A DNA stretch of 64,000 bases from RHKX01 sp046330285 (GCA_046330285.1 JAXLSX010000001.1:248001-312000), one strand, 5' to 3'. Shown: positions 32,737 through 41,853, numbered from the stretch's first letter. Notes: generated by a model not told the origin, from the sequence alone. A program made the numbers and translations.

Positions 32737-33450
32737 ATGGATGGACCCGGCAACACGGCTGGCGGCGTGATCCTCTTCGTCGAGGACGAGGAGGCGATCT
32801 CGGCGCCGTTCTCGAAGGTCCTCGCCCGCGAGGGGTTCGAACCGGTGGTGGCCGGCACCGCCGCCGAGGCGATGGAGCTGGCCGAGCGGATCGAACCCGA
32901 CCTCGTCCTCCTCGACCTGACCCTTCCCGACGGCGACGGCCGCGACGTCTGCCGCGCCCTCCGCCGCGACTCCGACGTGCCGATCGTGATGCTGACCGCG
33001 CGCGGCAGCGAGCTCGACCGCGTCGTCGGCCTCGAGATGGGAGCCGACGACTACGTCGTCAAGCCGTTCAGCGGCGCCGAGGTCGTCTCCCGGATCCGTG
33101 CCGTGCTGCGCCGGACCCGGGCGACCGGCGCCGACGGCGGCCGGTTCGAGCCCGCCTTCACCGCCGGCGACGTCGAGATCGACGTGGCCGCCCGGACCGC
33201 AACGCTCGCCGGCGAGCCGCTGGAGCTGACCCGCAAGGAGTTCGACCTGCTCGCCGAGCTGGCCCGGAACGCCGGCCGGGTCGTGACCCGCGAGGACCTG
33301 ATGGCCCGGGTCTGGGACGTCAACTGGTTCGGCTCGACGAAGACCCTCGACGTGCACATCGGCGCACTGCGGAAGAAGCTCGGCGACGACCCGGCCGCCC
33401 CCCGCCACATCGAGACCGTTCGCGGCGTCGGCTTCCGGTTCGCGGAGTGA
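32737..33450 (+). CDS. OmpR/PhoB-family response regulator
   Basis: The 237-aa protein has a receiver domain (about 10-125) with the acidic pocket VEDEE, phospho-acceptor Asp60 in LVLLDLTLPDG, conserved Thr in VMLTARG and Lys in YVVKPF. A winged-helix DNA-binding domain follows (about 140-235: LTRKEFDLLAELARNAG...GALRKKLGDD...VRGVGFRF). It is 4 bp from its kinase and divergent from the ferredoxin/ApbE operon, the most obvious target. Confidence 0.96.
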   Translation: MDGPGNTAGGVILFVEDEEAISAPFSKVLAREGFEPVVAGTAAEAMELAERIEPDLVLLDLTLPDGDGRDVCRALRRDSDVPIVMLTARGSELDRVVGLEMGADDYVVKPFSGAEVVSRIRAVLRRTRATGADGGRFEPAFTAGDVEIDVAARTATLAGEPLELTRKEFDLLAELARNAGRVVTREDLMARVWDVNWFGSTKTLDVHIGALRKKLGDDPAAPRHIETVRGVGFRFAE

Positions 33451-33454
33451 CGGG

Positions 33455-34849
33455 ATGACCACTCGCCGGACGCTGCTGCTGGCGGTCGCCTACGTGCTGC
33501 TGCTGGCGGTCGTCGCCTTCGGCGTGCCGCTCGCGATCAGCCTCCGCGACCGCGTCGACGCCGAGGTCCGCAGCCAGGCTACGAGCCAGGCCGACCTGCT
33601 GGCGGCCAGCGCGCCGGAGCTGCTCGCGCCCCGTGACCGGGCGACGCTCCAGCGCCTCGTCGACACCTCGGCGGAGTCGGTCCGCGGCCGCGTCGTCGTC
33701 ACCGACTCGGCCGGCACCCTGATCGCCGACAGCGCCGGGACCGGGGAGCTCGGCACCGACTTCTCAACCCGTCCCGAGGTCGCCGCCGCCCTGTCCGGGA
33801 GCACCTACCAGGAGACCCGCCACAGCGACACGCTCGGCACCGACATCCTCGCGACCGCGGTGCCGATCCTCGAGCGCGGTCAGATCGTCGGGGCGGTCCG
33901 CGTAACCCAGAGCGTCGAGGCCGTCAACGACGCCGTTCAGCGCTCGATCGTCGGCATCGTCCTGCTCGGGCTCGCGGTACTCGCGCTCGGGATCGTCGCC
34001 GGCGCGCTGATCGCGCGGCGGATCGCGCGGCCGATCGGGCAGCTCGCAGTCGCCGCCGACGAGGTCGCCGCCGGAGATCTCGAAGCGCGGGCTCCGGTCG
34101 AGGGCACGGCCGAGCAGCGGCGGCTCGCGCAGAGCTTCAACGAGATGACGGGGCGGGTCGGGCGGATGCTCGACAGCCAGCGCGAGTTCGTCGCCGACGC
34201 CTCCCACGAGCTGCGGACGCCGCTGACCGGTCTGCGCCTCCAGCTCGAGGAGATCGAGCACCTGGCCGACGACGGCGAGGAGCGGGAGGCGGCCGCGGCG
34301 GCGCTGCGCGAGGTCGACCGCCTCGCGGCGATCGTCGAGGAGCTCCTCGTCCTAAGCCGCGCCGGCGAGCACGAGCTTCCGGCTGAGCGGATCGAGCTCG
34401 GCGCCGCCGCCGACCGCGCCGCCGACCGCTGGCAGCGGGCCGCCGAGGCGAAGGAGATCACGCTCCTCCGCCGCAGCGGCGCCGGGTCGACCGTCAACGT
34501 CGCCGGAGCGGATCTCGACCGCGCGCTCGACTCGCTGATCGAGAACGCGATCGTCTACTCCCACGCCGGCAGCGAGGTCGAGATCATCGACGGCGCCGGC
34601 GCGATCGCCGTCCGGGACCGCGGCCCCGGGCTCGCGGAGGGTGAGGAAGAGGCCGTCCTCGAGCGCTTCTACCGCGGCCGCGCCGGTCGCCAGGGAGCGG
34701 AGGGAACGGGCCTCGGCCTGCCGATCGCCGCCGAGCTGGCCGGACAGTGGGGCGGAACCGTCGCGATGTCGAACCGGGCCGGTGGCGGCGCCGAGGCGCG
34801 GTTGACGTTGCCCGTCGCCGGCCGCGAGCTGACGGGGATGCCGTCGTGA
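33455..34849 (+). CDS. Sensor histidine kinase
   Basis: The 464-aa membrane kinase has two membrane helices (about 8-28 and 165-187) flanking a 135-residue extracytoplasmic sensor. HAMP (about 188-240), HisKA with phospho-His251 in SHELRTPL, and an ATPase domain with N-box SLIENAIVYS, RDRGPGLAE and GTGLGLPIA follow. The sensor has no metal-binding cluster that I can see. It pairs with the response regulator 4 bp upstream. Its stop overlaps the next gene (GTGA). Confidence 0.96.
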   Translation: MTTRRTLLLAVAYVLLLAVVAFGVPLAISLRDRVDAEVRSQATSQADLLAASAPELLAPRDRATLQRLVDTSAESVRGRVVVTDSAGTLIADSAGTGELGTDFSTRPEVAAALSGSTYQETRHSDTLGTDILATAVPILERGQIVGAVRVTQSVEAVNDAVQRSIVGIVLLGLAVLALGIVAGALIARRIARPIGQLAVAADEVAAGDLEARAPVEGTAEQRRLAQSFNEMTGRVGRMLDSQREFVADASHELRTPLTGLRLQLEEIEHLADDGEEREAAAAALREVDRLAAIVEELLVLSRAGEHELPAERIELGAAADRAADRWQRAAEAKEITLLRRSGAGSTVNVAGADLDRALDSLIENAIVYSHAGSEVEIIDGAGAIAVRDRGPGLAEGEEEAVLERFYRGRAGRQGAEGTGLGLPIAAELAGQWGGTVAMSNRAGGGAEARLTLPVAGRELTGMPS

Positions 34850-35241
34850 GCCCGCGCACCGCCGTCAGGGTCCGTTGGATCCTCCTCGCCTTGCTCGGCC
34901 TCGTCGCGGCGATCGCAGTCGGCGTCGCCGCTGCCGCGCTGACCAGCAGCCGGATCGGGCTCAGCTCCGAGCCGATTCGCGCCGGGGAGGACCTGGCGCC
35001 GAAGTCGGTCCACCGGGACGACCACCGCGGCGGCCGCGGACGCGATCATCCCGAGGACGGTCCCCACCACGGGAACGACGACTCGACGACGACCACCGAC
35101 GACACGACCGTCAGCCCCACGACCACGCCCCCGGCGACCACCACGATGCCTCCGGCGACGACCACTCCGCCGGCGACGACCACACCGCAGACATCCACTT
35201 CGGACGACTCCGCCGGCCACGAGGGGAACGACGACGATTGA
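34846..35241 (+). CDS. Small membrane protein with His/Asp-rich segment
   Basis: GTG 34846 overlaps the kinase stop, giving 131 aa. One membrane helix (about 10-32) precedes an external His/Asp/Gly-rich segment (VHRDDHRGGRGRDHPEDG, then HHGND) and a Thr-Pro repeat tail. The His/Asp cluster could bind metal; this is inference. Coupling to the kinase suggests an accessory to the sensor or to the redox proteins encoded on the other side. Confidence 0.82.
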   Translation: MSPRTAVRVRWILLALLGLVAAIAVGVAAAALTSSRIGLSSEPIRAGEDLAPKSVHRDDHRGGRGRDHPEDGPHHGNDDSTTTTDDTTVSPTTTPPATTTMPPATTTPPATTTPQTSTSDDSAGHEGNDDD

Positions 35242-35346
35242 TCCCGCTCAGCTCCGGGGCGAGGATCGGCACTCACTACTGAGGACACGCCGACCGGCGG
35301 CTGGAAGGCTCTCCGCAATGGCACCCTTCCCCGCCAGGCGGCCAGG

Positions 35347-35814
35347 ATGAGCAGGCTCCGGAACTGGGCCACCGGGTCGAAGATCCGGATCGCACTGCTC
35401 GTCCTGGTTGCACTCTTTCTGGTGATCCAGCTCGTGCCCTACGGGCATTCGCACGACAACCCGCCCGTCACCCAGGCGGTCAAGTGGGACAGCCCGCGGA
35501 CCGAGCAGCTCTTCACCGACGCCTGCGGCGCCTGCCACTCGAACCTGACCAAGTGGCCGTGGGACAGCTACGTCGCGCCGTCCTCGTGGCTGGTCCAGAA
35601 AGACGTCGACGAGGGTCGCGGAATCCTCAACGTCTCCGAGTGGGACCAGCCCCAGGAGGGCGCCGGCGAAGCCCCCGAGGTCGTGACCGAGGGCGAGATG
35701 CCGCCGCTCCAGTACAAGATCATGCACTCGAGCGCTCGCCTCTCCGACTCCGAGAAGCAGGAGTTGGCCGACGGTCTCGCCCGGACCTTCCAGCAGGACC
35801 CGCCCGGCCCGTAG
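35347..35814 (+). CDS. Membrane-anchored haem-binding protein (copy 1)
   Basis: The 155-aa protein has one membrane helix (about 14-32), then an external domain with haem c motif CGACH (about 59-63) and a conserved GEMPPLQY followed by MHSSARLSDSEK, matching the Haem_bd domain family. The Met/His in this second block is a likely distal ligand. It lies 105 bp downstream of the kinase operon. A close paralogue sits at 50327. It is a plausible partner for the membrane reductase, though not proven. Confidence 0.92.
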   Translation: MSRLRNWATGSKIRIALLVLVALFLVIQLVPYGHSHDNPPVTQAVKWDSPRTEQLFTDACGACHSNLTKWPWDSYVAPSSWLVQKDVDEGRGILNVSEWDQPQEGAGEAPEVVTEGEMPPLQYKIMHSSARLSDSEKQELADGLARTFQQDPPGP

Positions 35815-35838
35815 GCCGGACGGGCCGCGCGGCCGGCC

Positions 35839-36345
35839 TCAGCCGCCGATCGCCGCCAGCGCCTGATCGAGCAGGTCGGTGTTCGAAGTCACCGACGTCA
35901 GCGTCAGCGTCCCGACGACCTCGGTCGTCAGCAGGTCGTCGTTGTTGACCTTCGCGTAGGCCTTCGCGTCCGCCTCGTCGGCGAACTCGAAGATCAGCAC
36001 GTCGCCGCTCGAGCCGGAGCGGGTCGCGTCGGTCCCCGCCACCGCGGTGATCGGCTCGGGGAGCCCGGCCCGCTGCTCGAGCTCCGCGCCGGTCTTGTCG
36101 TCGAGGTCGAAGCCGTCGTCCTCGAGGGCCGAGGATGCCTCCTCGAACGCCGGACCGGCGCCCTGCGCGTCGGTGCCGGTGTCGGCCTCGGTCGTCTCGC
36201 TCGTCGTCGTGCTGGTCTCGGCGGTCGTCGTGGTCGTCTCCGCGCTCGTCGTGGCACTCGTCTCGTCGTCGCTGCCGCAGCCGGCGGCTGCGAGCGCGGC
36301 GGCGGCCGCGGCGATGACGAACAGCGTCCTGATCCTGGTACCCAT
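35839..36345 (-). CDS. Lipoprotein, unknown function
   Basis: The 168-aa protein has lipobox LAAAGCGS (Cys near residue 23), a Thr/Ser/Glu-rich linker with TTTTTAETSTTTSE, and a small domain (about 90-168) containing VLIFEFADEADAKAYAKV. That ferredoxin-like strand-helix pattern is also found in other actinobacterial lipoproteins of unknown role. ATG 36345 has AGGAGGG upstream, so the longer upstream frame is ignored. It is convergent with the haem-binding gene. Confidence 0.87.
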   Translation of the reverse strand: MGTRIRTLFVIAAAAAALAAAGCGSDDETSATTSAETTTTTAETSTTTSETTEADTGTDAQGAGPAFEEASSALEDDGFDLDDKTGAELEQRAGLPEPITAVAGTDATRSGSSGDVLIFEFADEADAKAYAKVNNDDLLTTEVVGTLTLTSVTSNTDLLDQALAAIGG

Positions 36346-36482
36346 GGGTACTCCCTCCTGCCTGAGTTGACGTGCGGCCGGGGATCCGGACGCATCGGAG
36401 GGAATCCTCGGAGACCCGAGGCGCGGCGGCATCCGCCGCGAGGACGATCCGCCCGCCGTCCCCGCGGATGATCAGGTGACCC

Positions 36483-36869
36483 CTACTCGGTCCACCAGTT
36501 CGGGTCGGCCTCGCCGTCGCCGTCGTGGCGCGGTCCGAACGCGAGCACCTCGATGCCCTCGGGCCCGGGGGTGAAGCTGCGCCAGACCTGCGGGGCGACC
36601 CGGATCGCGTCGAGCCGCTCGATCTCGATGATCTCGTCGTCGAGCTTCATCCGGCCCGAGCCGGAGATGACCACGTAGACCTCCTCGGCCTCGTCGTGAC
36701 GGTGCCCGAATCCGGGGGGCGTGTCCGGCTCGACCCGGTGATAGGTGAATCCGGTCGATTCGCAGTCGAACGCATCTTTCGCAAAGCGCAACTCGGCGAC
36801 GTCGCCGAAGCCGAACTCCGGCGCCGAGTCGTGGACGTCCTTGATGTTGCGATGGGTGAAGTCGCTCAT
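36483..36869 (-). CDS. Cupin-domain protein
   Basis: The 128-aa single-cupin protein has motif 1 as GHRHDEAEEVYVVISGSG (His, His, Glu metal ligands) and motif 2 reduced to APQVWRSFTPG, which lacks the usual final His. It may bind metal weakly or a small ligand only. GGAGAG precedes the ATG. A lone gene between a lipoprotein and a beta-helix protein; the substrate is not known. Confidence 0.9.
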   Translation of the reverse strand: MSDFTHRNIKDVHDSAPEFGFGDVAELRFAKDAFDCESTGFTYHRVEPDTPPGFGHRHDEAEEVYVVISGSGRMKLDDEIIEIERLDAIRVAPQVWRSFTPGPEGIEVLAFGPRHDGDGEADPNWWTE

Positions 36870-36935
36870 CGCTCTCCTTCCGTCGTTGGGTTCGTCCCTA
36901 TTGACTACCCAGCCGACGGAAACTGATCGGTCGGC

Positions 36936-38435
36936 TCAGGGCACCTGCGCGAATCCGATGTCGGGGTCGTCCGAGCGCCGGATCTTCGTGCCGAAGAAGT
37001 CGCGGACCGCGTCGCGGGGGATCCGGGCACCGGCGCCGACGAGCGGTGAGTCCGGCTTCGGCAGGAACGAGATCGGGGTCGAATCCAACGGCCGGCGGCG
37101 CACGAACTCCGGTCGTGCGACGACCGCGTCAGTGCCCGCCGGGGGGATCTTCCAGAACAGGTTGTGATGGCAGCCCGGATCGCAGGTGAAGCCGCGGCCC
37201 TCCTCCGTCGCGACGATCGCGTTGTTGAAGAAGTCGAGGCCGGGCGGCCCGTAGAGGGAGCTCGAGTCGTAGCCGAGGGTGCCGACGCCCGGGTCCGGCC
37301 CGACGATCGTGTTGTTGTAGATCCGCAGCCCCGCGTAGCTGCCGGCCGGGCGGCTGCAGGGTGAGCTGTTGAACGAGAAGCCGTCGTTGACGCTGAGGTT
37401 GAAGCGGACCTGGGCGGTCCGGGGCTGATCGTCGGTGCAGAGGAGCATGAAGCCGCCCTCGTTGTCGTAGCTCTGGTTGAACTGCACGACCGTCCCGTCC
37501 TGGTCGTAGTCGATGTCGTAGCCGGAGCCGTCGCAACCGTTGAACTTCATCCCGCTGACGACGTTGTGCTCGATCAGCGTGTTGTTGGCGTGAAAGGCCC
37601 AGATCCCGGCGTTGCAGATCATTCCCTGCGGGTCCGCGAGGCCGCGCCCGGCGAGGTTCCCCTCGGCGACGAAGTTCCCTCGGACGCGTGCCCCGTCGGT
37701 CCCGAGCGCGACGATCCCGTCGCCGGCCATTCGCCGGATGATGTTGCGACGGACGCGGACGCCGTGGGAGGCCTCCGGCCACGGGCCGCTCGCCCGCGGC
37801 CGGTCGCCGTCGGTGGTCCCGACGATGAAGATGCCGCTGCGGCTGACGTTGCGGATCCGGTTGTCGGCGATGACGAGGTGACGGAAGCGTCCGTCCGCTC
37901 CCTCGGAGTCGATCTGGATGCCCCCGGAGCCCCCGCCGTCCTTGTCGAGGTTGCCGCCGACGTTGCGGACGATGTTGCTGCGGATCGCGACGCCGGGGAC
38001 CGTCCGGTCGGCGGCGATCACGTGGATGCCCCGCTTCTTCCCGGAGCCGTCGCCGGGGTTCGCGACTTCCAGGTACTCGACGACCACGTGAGCGGTGTTG
38101 AGCAGCCGGACGCCGTCCTCCCCGGTCGCGGTGACCAGCGGGCGCTCTCCCTCGCCGTAGGCGGAGACGAGCGCCGGCGCGCCCTTCGCGCCGGACCCGC
38201 TGAGGTCGAGCGTGCCGGCGCACTCGGTGCCGCGGCGGAGCAGCAGGCGCGAGCCGGCCTCGAGCGGGATGGCCGAGGCGTCGGTGAGCGAGGTCAGCGG
38301 ATGCGCCCGGCTGCCGTCGGCGCCGGCGCTCGGCGCCTGGCAGTCGACGTACGTGGTCGCGGCGCTGGCGCTCGCCGCCGTGGCCGCGAGGACGGTCAGC
38401 ACGATCGCGAGCAGGACTGGGAAGCGGCGACTCAT
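36936..38435 (-). CDS. Secreted right-handed parallel beta-helix protein
   Basis: The 499-aa protein has a signal peptide (about 1-26, ending ASASAA) and a long parallel beta-helix made of PbH1-type turns (repeated N-x-I/V-R-N patterns such as IRSNIVRNVGG, IADNRIRNVSRSGI, VRRNIIRRMAGDGI, EHNVVSG). Such proteins are often polysaccharide lyases or surface adhesins. I see no specific lyase catalytic triad. Six cysteines in the last third may form disulfides. The start has a TACGAT box 9 nt upstream. Confidence 0.9.
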   Translation of the reverse strand: MSRRFPVLLAIVLTVLAATAASASAATTYVDCQAPSAGADGSRAHPLTSLTDASAIPLEAGSRLLLRRGTECAGTLDLSGSGAKGAPALVSAYGEGERPLVTATGEDGVRLLNTAHVVVEYLEVANPGDGSGKKRGIHVIAADRTVPGVAIRSNIVRNVGGNLDKDGGGSGGIQIDSEGADGRFRHLVIADNRIRNVSRSGIFIVGTTDGDRPRASGPWPEASHGVRVRRNIIRRMAGDGIVALGTDGARVRGNFVAEGNLAGRGLADPQGMICNAGIWAFHANNTLIEHNVVSGMKFNGCDGSGYDIDYDQDGTVVQFNQSYDNEGGFMLLCTDDQPRTAQVRFNLSVNDGFSFNSSPCSRPAGSYAGLRIYNNTIVGPDPGVGTLGYDSSSLYGPPGLDFFNNAIVATEEGRGFTCDPGCHHNLFWKIPPAGTDAVVARPEFVRRRPLDSTPISFLPKPDSPLVGAGARIPRDAVRDFFGTKIRRSDDPDIGFAQVP

Positions 38436-38444
38436 CGCCGCCGG

Positions 38445-38450
38445 ATCGTA
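38445..38450 (-). promoter_or_regulatory. -10 box of the beta-helix gene
   Basis: TACGAT on the minus strand, 9 nt before ATG 38435. Confidence 0.45.
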
Positions 38451-38513
38451 GCCCCGGCGGTCGGTGCCGGGACGCAGTTCGCAGTTACCTCCTGCCGGAC
38501 GGACACCCGGCGC

Positions 38514-39701
38514 CTACGGGACCTCCGCCACCTCGCCGCCGGGGATCGCCTTCGTCGGCAGCTTCGCGTTGGCGAATCCGGCGATCGCCACGAAGACGGC
38601 GATGCCGGCGAACGCCTCCTCCCCCCAACCGCCGGAGAGCGCGATGCCGACCACGGGGATGATCGCGATCGGGATGGCCGAGCCGGCGGCGGTCATCAGC
38701 GCGACGGGGTCGGCGGGCTCCTTCGGGTAGAGCCGCTGCGCGGCCACGATCATCACCGCATAGGGGATCGCGAAGCCGGCGGCCATCAGGATCACCGCCG
38801 GCAGCGCGGCTTCGAACGAGCGGTCGAAGCAGATCAGCAGGATGCCGGCGGTCCCCAGCAGCGGGGCGAGGCCGGCGAGGATCCAGGCGGGGAAGCCCTT
38901 CGAAGCCAGCGAGGCGCCCGTCAGCCGCAGGATCGCCGAGGCGCCGAAGAGGACGAACGAGAGCGCACCTGCCGCGGCGAGCGCCATGTCGCCCTGCACC
39001 GTCAGGTAGTGGACGAGCCAGGCGCCGAGCGTCAGCGGCGCGCCGAACATCGCGATGAAGAGCAGGGAGAGCCGGTAGACCGACGGGCTCTTCCGGGCCG
39101 CCTTGAAAAACCCGCCGCCGCTGAGCTCGAACTCGATGTCGACGGTGCGGAGGAAGAACAGCGCCGAGAAGCCGATCGCCGCCGAGACGAGGAACGTGAC
39201 CCGCCAGTCGACGCCGGCGTCGTTGACGATCGATCCGGTGGCGAGGCCGCCTCCGATCCCGAACTGGAAGGCGGCGCCGAAGACGCCGACGCCCTTGACG
39301 CCGCCGACCGCCCGCCCGAAGACGGGTCCGAGCGCGGCCCCGAGGCCGAGGCCGATCCCGGCGACGACGCGGCCCGCGGAAAGCAAGGCGAACCCGGACC
39401 CGGCGGCGAAGATCAGGCTGCCGAAACCGGCGAAGAGGCAAGCGGCCCGCATCCCGGTCACGACCGACGCCCGCTCGGCCAGCTTCGGCGCCATCGCCAG
39501 GCCGATCAGGACGCCGATGTAGAAGATCGTCCCCGAGAGGACGCCGATCGAGCCGAGCGAGAAGTCGAAGTCGCTCTCGAGGTCCGGGACGACCGGCCCG
39601 ACGTTCCCCGCCCCCCACGACGTGCCCATGCTGAGCAGGGCGATCGCCGTGACATCGCGCCACCCGAGCCGGAGGTCGCCCTCTGCCTCGCTCGCTCCCA
39701 T
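38514..39701 (-). CDS. MFS transporter
   Basis: The 395-aa major facilitator has about 12 membrane helices in two halves. The first cytoplasmic loop reads APKLAERASVVTG, a weak form of the GxLaDrxGrr motif A. RVVAGIGLGLGAALGPVFGRAVGG lies in helices 4-5, resembling the antiporter motif C region. Substrate is not identifiable. A TAGACT box sits 6 nt upstream of the ATG, so the transcript is likely leaderless. Confidence 0.93.
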   Translation of the reverse strand: MGASEAEGDLRLGWRDVTAIALLSMGTSWGAGNVGPVVPDLESDFDFSLGSIGVLSGTIFYIGVLIGLAMAPKLAERASVVTGMRAACLFAGFGSLIFAAGSGFALLSAGRVVAGIGLGLGAALGPVFGRAVGGVKGVGVFGAAFQFGIGGGLATGSIVNDAGVDWRVTFLVSAAIGFSALFFLRTVDIEFELSGGGFFKAARKSPSVYRLSLLFIAMFGAPLTLGAWLVHYLTVQGDMALAAAGALSFVLFGASAILRLTGASLASKGFPAWILAGLAPLLGTAGILLICFDRSFEAALPAVILMAAGFAIPYAVMIVAAQRLYPKEPADPVALMTAAGSAIPIAIIPVVGIALSGGWGEEAFAGIAVFVAIAGFANAKLPTKAIPGGEVAEVP

Positions 39702-39707
39702 CGGCCG

Positions 39708-39713
39708 AGTCTA
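39708..39713 (-). promoter_or_regulatory. -10 box of the MFS gene
   Basis: TAGACT on the minus strand, 6 nt before ATG 39701. Confidence 0.5.
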
Positions 39714-40358
39714 TGCCGGACGCAGCGTTCCGGTGCGCCAGCGGATCGCGGCCCAGATCCCGAGCAGCAGGACGACGATCCCGCCGCCCAGCAGCCAGAG
39801 GCCGCCGAGCCCGTCGGCGGGGGTCCCGCGCTCGACCAGGAACGGGGCTTCCTCGGCGAGCAGTCCGCGAGTCCGGAGCTGACCGAAGGGGACGTGGCGG
39901 CAGGTGACCACGTTCGGGCCGGCCGTCGCGGTCGTCTCGCCGATCGTCGCGTAGCGGTCGGTCTCGATCGAGGCGCCCTGGACCCGGCCTTCGACCAGCT
40001 CGGAGGTGCCGTCGTCGCGCGCGATCTCGCAACTCGTCCCGGCGACGACCGTGCCGCGGGTCGCATCGTTGTCGCCGGCCTCGATCCACAGCGTCACTTT
40101 GCCGCCGGCCTCGCTCGTGAAGGTGGCGGCCGTCGCCGCCGGGCCGCCCAGCGCGGCGACGGTCCCGCGGGCGAGGACGCGCTCTTCGGCCGGGCCGGAC
40201 TCGGTCGCAAGGCGGTAGATGCCGCCCGCGATCCCGCCGATCCCGGCGACGAGCAGGACCGCGGCGACGATTCCGAGCAGCGGGCTCCGGTGTCGGCGCA
40301 GTGTCGAGTCGGGGTCGTCGAGCGCCCAGCCGGCCTGCTCGATGTTCCCGTCGCTCAT
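39711..40358 (-). CDS. Two-helix membrane protein, unknown function
   Basis: The 215-aa protein has one membrane helix near each end (about 27-47 and 186-205) enclosing a beta-rich domain of about 130 residues. That domain has one conserved-looking CRHV and one CEIA cysteine that could form a disulfide if it is external. This general plan resembles the GIDE-like membrane proteins, but I cannot confirm it. It is 10 bp downstream of the 479-aa gene and probably co-transcribed with it. Confidence 0.82.
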   Translation of the reverse strand: MSDGNIEQAGWALDDPDSTLRRHRSPLLGIVAAVLLVAGIGGIAGGIYRLATESGPAEERVLARGTVAALGGPAATAATFTSEAGGKVTLWIEAGDNDATRGTVVAGTSCEIARDDGTSELVEGRVQGASIETDRYATIGETTATAGPNVVTCRHVPFGQLRTRGLLAEEAPFLVERGTPADGLGGLWLLGGGIVVLLLGIWAAIRWRTGTLRPA

Positions 40359-40368
40359 GGTCGGTCCG

Positions 40369-41808
40369 TCAGCGCGACGGCGGCCAGCAGTAGCGCGGCG
40401 GCTCGAAGAAGTCGTCGGCGCCGGGCTCGGCGGTGAGGAACTCGACGACGTCGGCGGTCCGGTCGATCGCCTTCATCAGCCGGCCGTCCGGCCTCGGCAC
40501 CGGCTCGCGCAGCGCCAGGTTGCGTCGCAGCTCGGCCCGCAGCACTTCCCGCATGTAGGCGTCGAAGCGCTCGCGGCCCTCCGCGTAGCGCGGGTCGTCG
40601 CGATAGGCGACGACGATGTGCTGCCCGCCCGCCAGCCGCTTGCGCATCTCCCCGTCGGCGCACGGCAGGTCGGGACCGCCGCCGGTCCTCCGCAGCCACC
40701 ACTTCGCGCTCGAGCGACCCATCAGGTCGAACGCGCGGTTGTAGGTGACCTCCGCGGCGAAGCAGTCCGGCGGCGCGATCCCGACGATCTCGATGTAGGT
40801 GCGGAGGAGTTCCTGCGGCGTCAGCGGCAGGTATGGGAACGGAGACGGGAGCGGCGCCCGCAGCGGCCGGACCGGGTGGACGGCCTGGGCGATCGGCTCC
40901 CACTGCAGCGCCTCGACCCGGAGACCGTCGGGCGGTCCCTCGCCGAGCGGCCACGGCTTCGGCTGCGCGACCGCTTGCTCGAGGGCGCCGGCCGCCGCCG
41001 GGCCGCCGCCGGCGAGCACGCTGACGCCGCGGACCATCACCGTCAGCGACGGCATCCTCTCGTCGCCGTCGCCGCCCGTCTTCTCGAAGCCGTAGTCGCG
41101 TGAGACCCCCAGAACTCCCTTGCCGCCGATGCCGGCACGAACGAGCAGGTCGAGCGCGAGATCCTCGTCGAGAGGGCGCCGGTCGCCGGGACCGCGGGCG
41201 ACCCAGCGCTCGGAAGACTTCAGGCGCACCGCCACCGCCGGGTCGGCCGGCGCCAGCTCGCCCTCGGAGGCGTGGACGATGTCCCACTCGACGAACCTCC
41301 CGGCTCCGATCCGCGACGGCTCGATCAGGTCGGGGACCCGCGCGGCGCCGTAGACGAGCTCCGGGCGCCCGGCGAGCCCACTCGCCCCGAGGAAGGCGCA
41401 GATCTCATCGAGCTCGGTACCGCGCTGGGCCATCACCCTGGTGATCCGGACGGGGCTGCGGCCCGCCGCCAGGTACGGCGCCCGCGCCTCGTCGCGCGCG
41501 GCGCGCTCGACCCGCGCTCGCTCATCCCACGCCGCCTGTTCCTCGATCGTCTCCCCCTGCTTCGGCGCCTTGACGACGCCGTGGACGATCTCGCCGGCCG
41601 GCCCCTGCAGGACCTTGCCGACCAGCTTGGCGTGTTCGAGCTCGGACTCGGGCGTACCCGTGCTCAGCGCCTCGGTCCGCTGCTCCCAGGCCTCGTAGCG
41701 CTCGCGCTCGGCCGGGGTGAGCTTGGCGACCTGCCGCGCCTGCTCCTTCTCGTTGATCTCGTCGAGCTTCTCGAACGCTCCCTCGACCAACCGCCGGAAT
41801 CTCCCCAT
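40369..41808 (-). CDS. Unknown 479-aa protein
   Basis: The protein begins with a charged helical region (about 1-110: ...NEKEQARQVAKLTPAERERYEAWEQR). It continues into a mixed domain (about 110-250) with RWVARGPGDRRPLDEDLALDLL, and a C-terminal domain (about 320-479) ending FEPPRYCWPPSR. There are no membrane helices, no signal peptide and no nucleotide-binding loop. Only three cysteines are dispersed along it. TAGCAT lies 6 nt upstream of the ATG, supporting this start. I do not recognise a family; codon use is typical of the genome. Confidence 0.85.
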   Translation of the reverse strand: MGRFRRLVEGAFEKLDEINEKEQARQVAKLTPAERERYEAWEQRTEALSTGTPESELEHAKLVGKVLQGPAGEIVHGVVKAPKQGETIEEQAAWDERARVERAARDEARAPYLAAGRSPVRITRVMAQRGTELDEICAFLGASGLAGRPELVYGAARVPDLIEPSRIGAGRFVEWDIVHASEGELAPADPAVAVRLKSSERWVARGPGDRRPLDEDLALDLLVRAGIGGKGVLGVSRDYGFEKTGGDGDERMPSLTVMVRGVSVLAGGGPAAAGALEQAVAQPKPWPLGEGPPDGLRVEALQWEPIAQAVHPVRPLRAPLPSPFPYLPLTPQELLRTYIEIVGIAPPDCFAAEVTYNRAFDLMGRSSAKWWLRRTGGGPDLPCADGEMRKRLAGGQHIVVAYRDDPRYAEGRERFDAYMREVLRAELRRNLALREPVPRPDGRLMKAIDRTADVVEFLTAEPGADDFFEPPRYCWPPSR

Positions 41809-41814
41809 CGGCCG

Positions 41815-41820
41815 ATGCTA
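41815..41820 (-). promoter_or_regulatory. -10 box of the 479-aa protein gene
   Basis: TAGCAT on the minus strand, 6 nt before ATG 41808. Confidence 0.5.
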
Positions 41821-41853
41821 TTCGGCGCGGGACGATCAGCCCGGCAAATCATC

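Noticed and set aside
37566..40436. Nearly 1000-codon plus-strand open frame.
   Set aside because: Antisense to the beta-helix, MFS and 215-aa genes; its product is Arg/Asp/Gly-rich nonsense.
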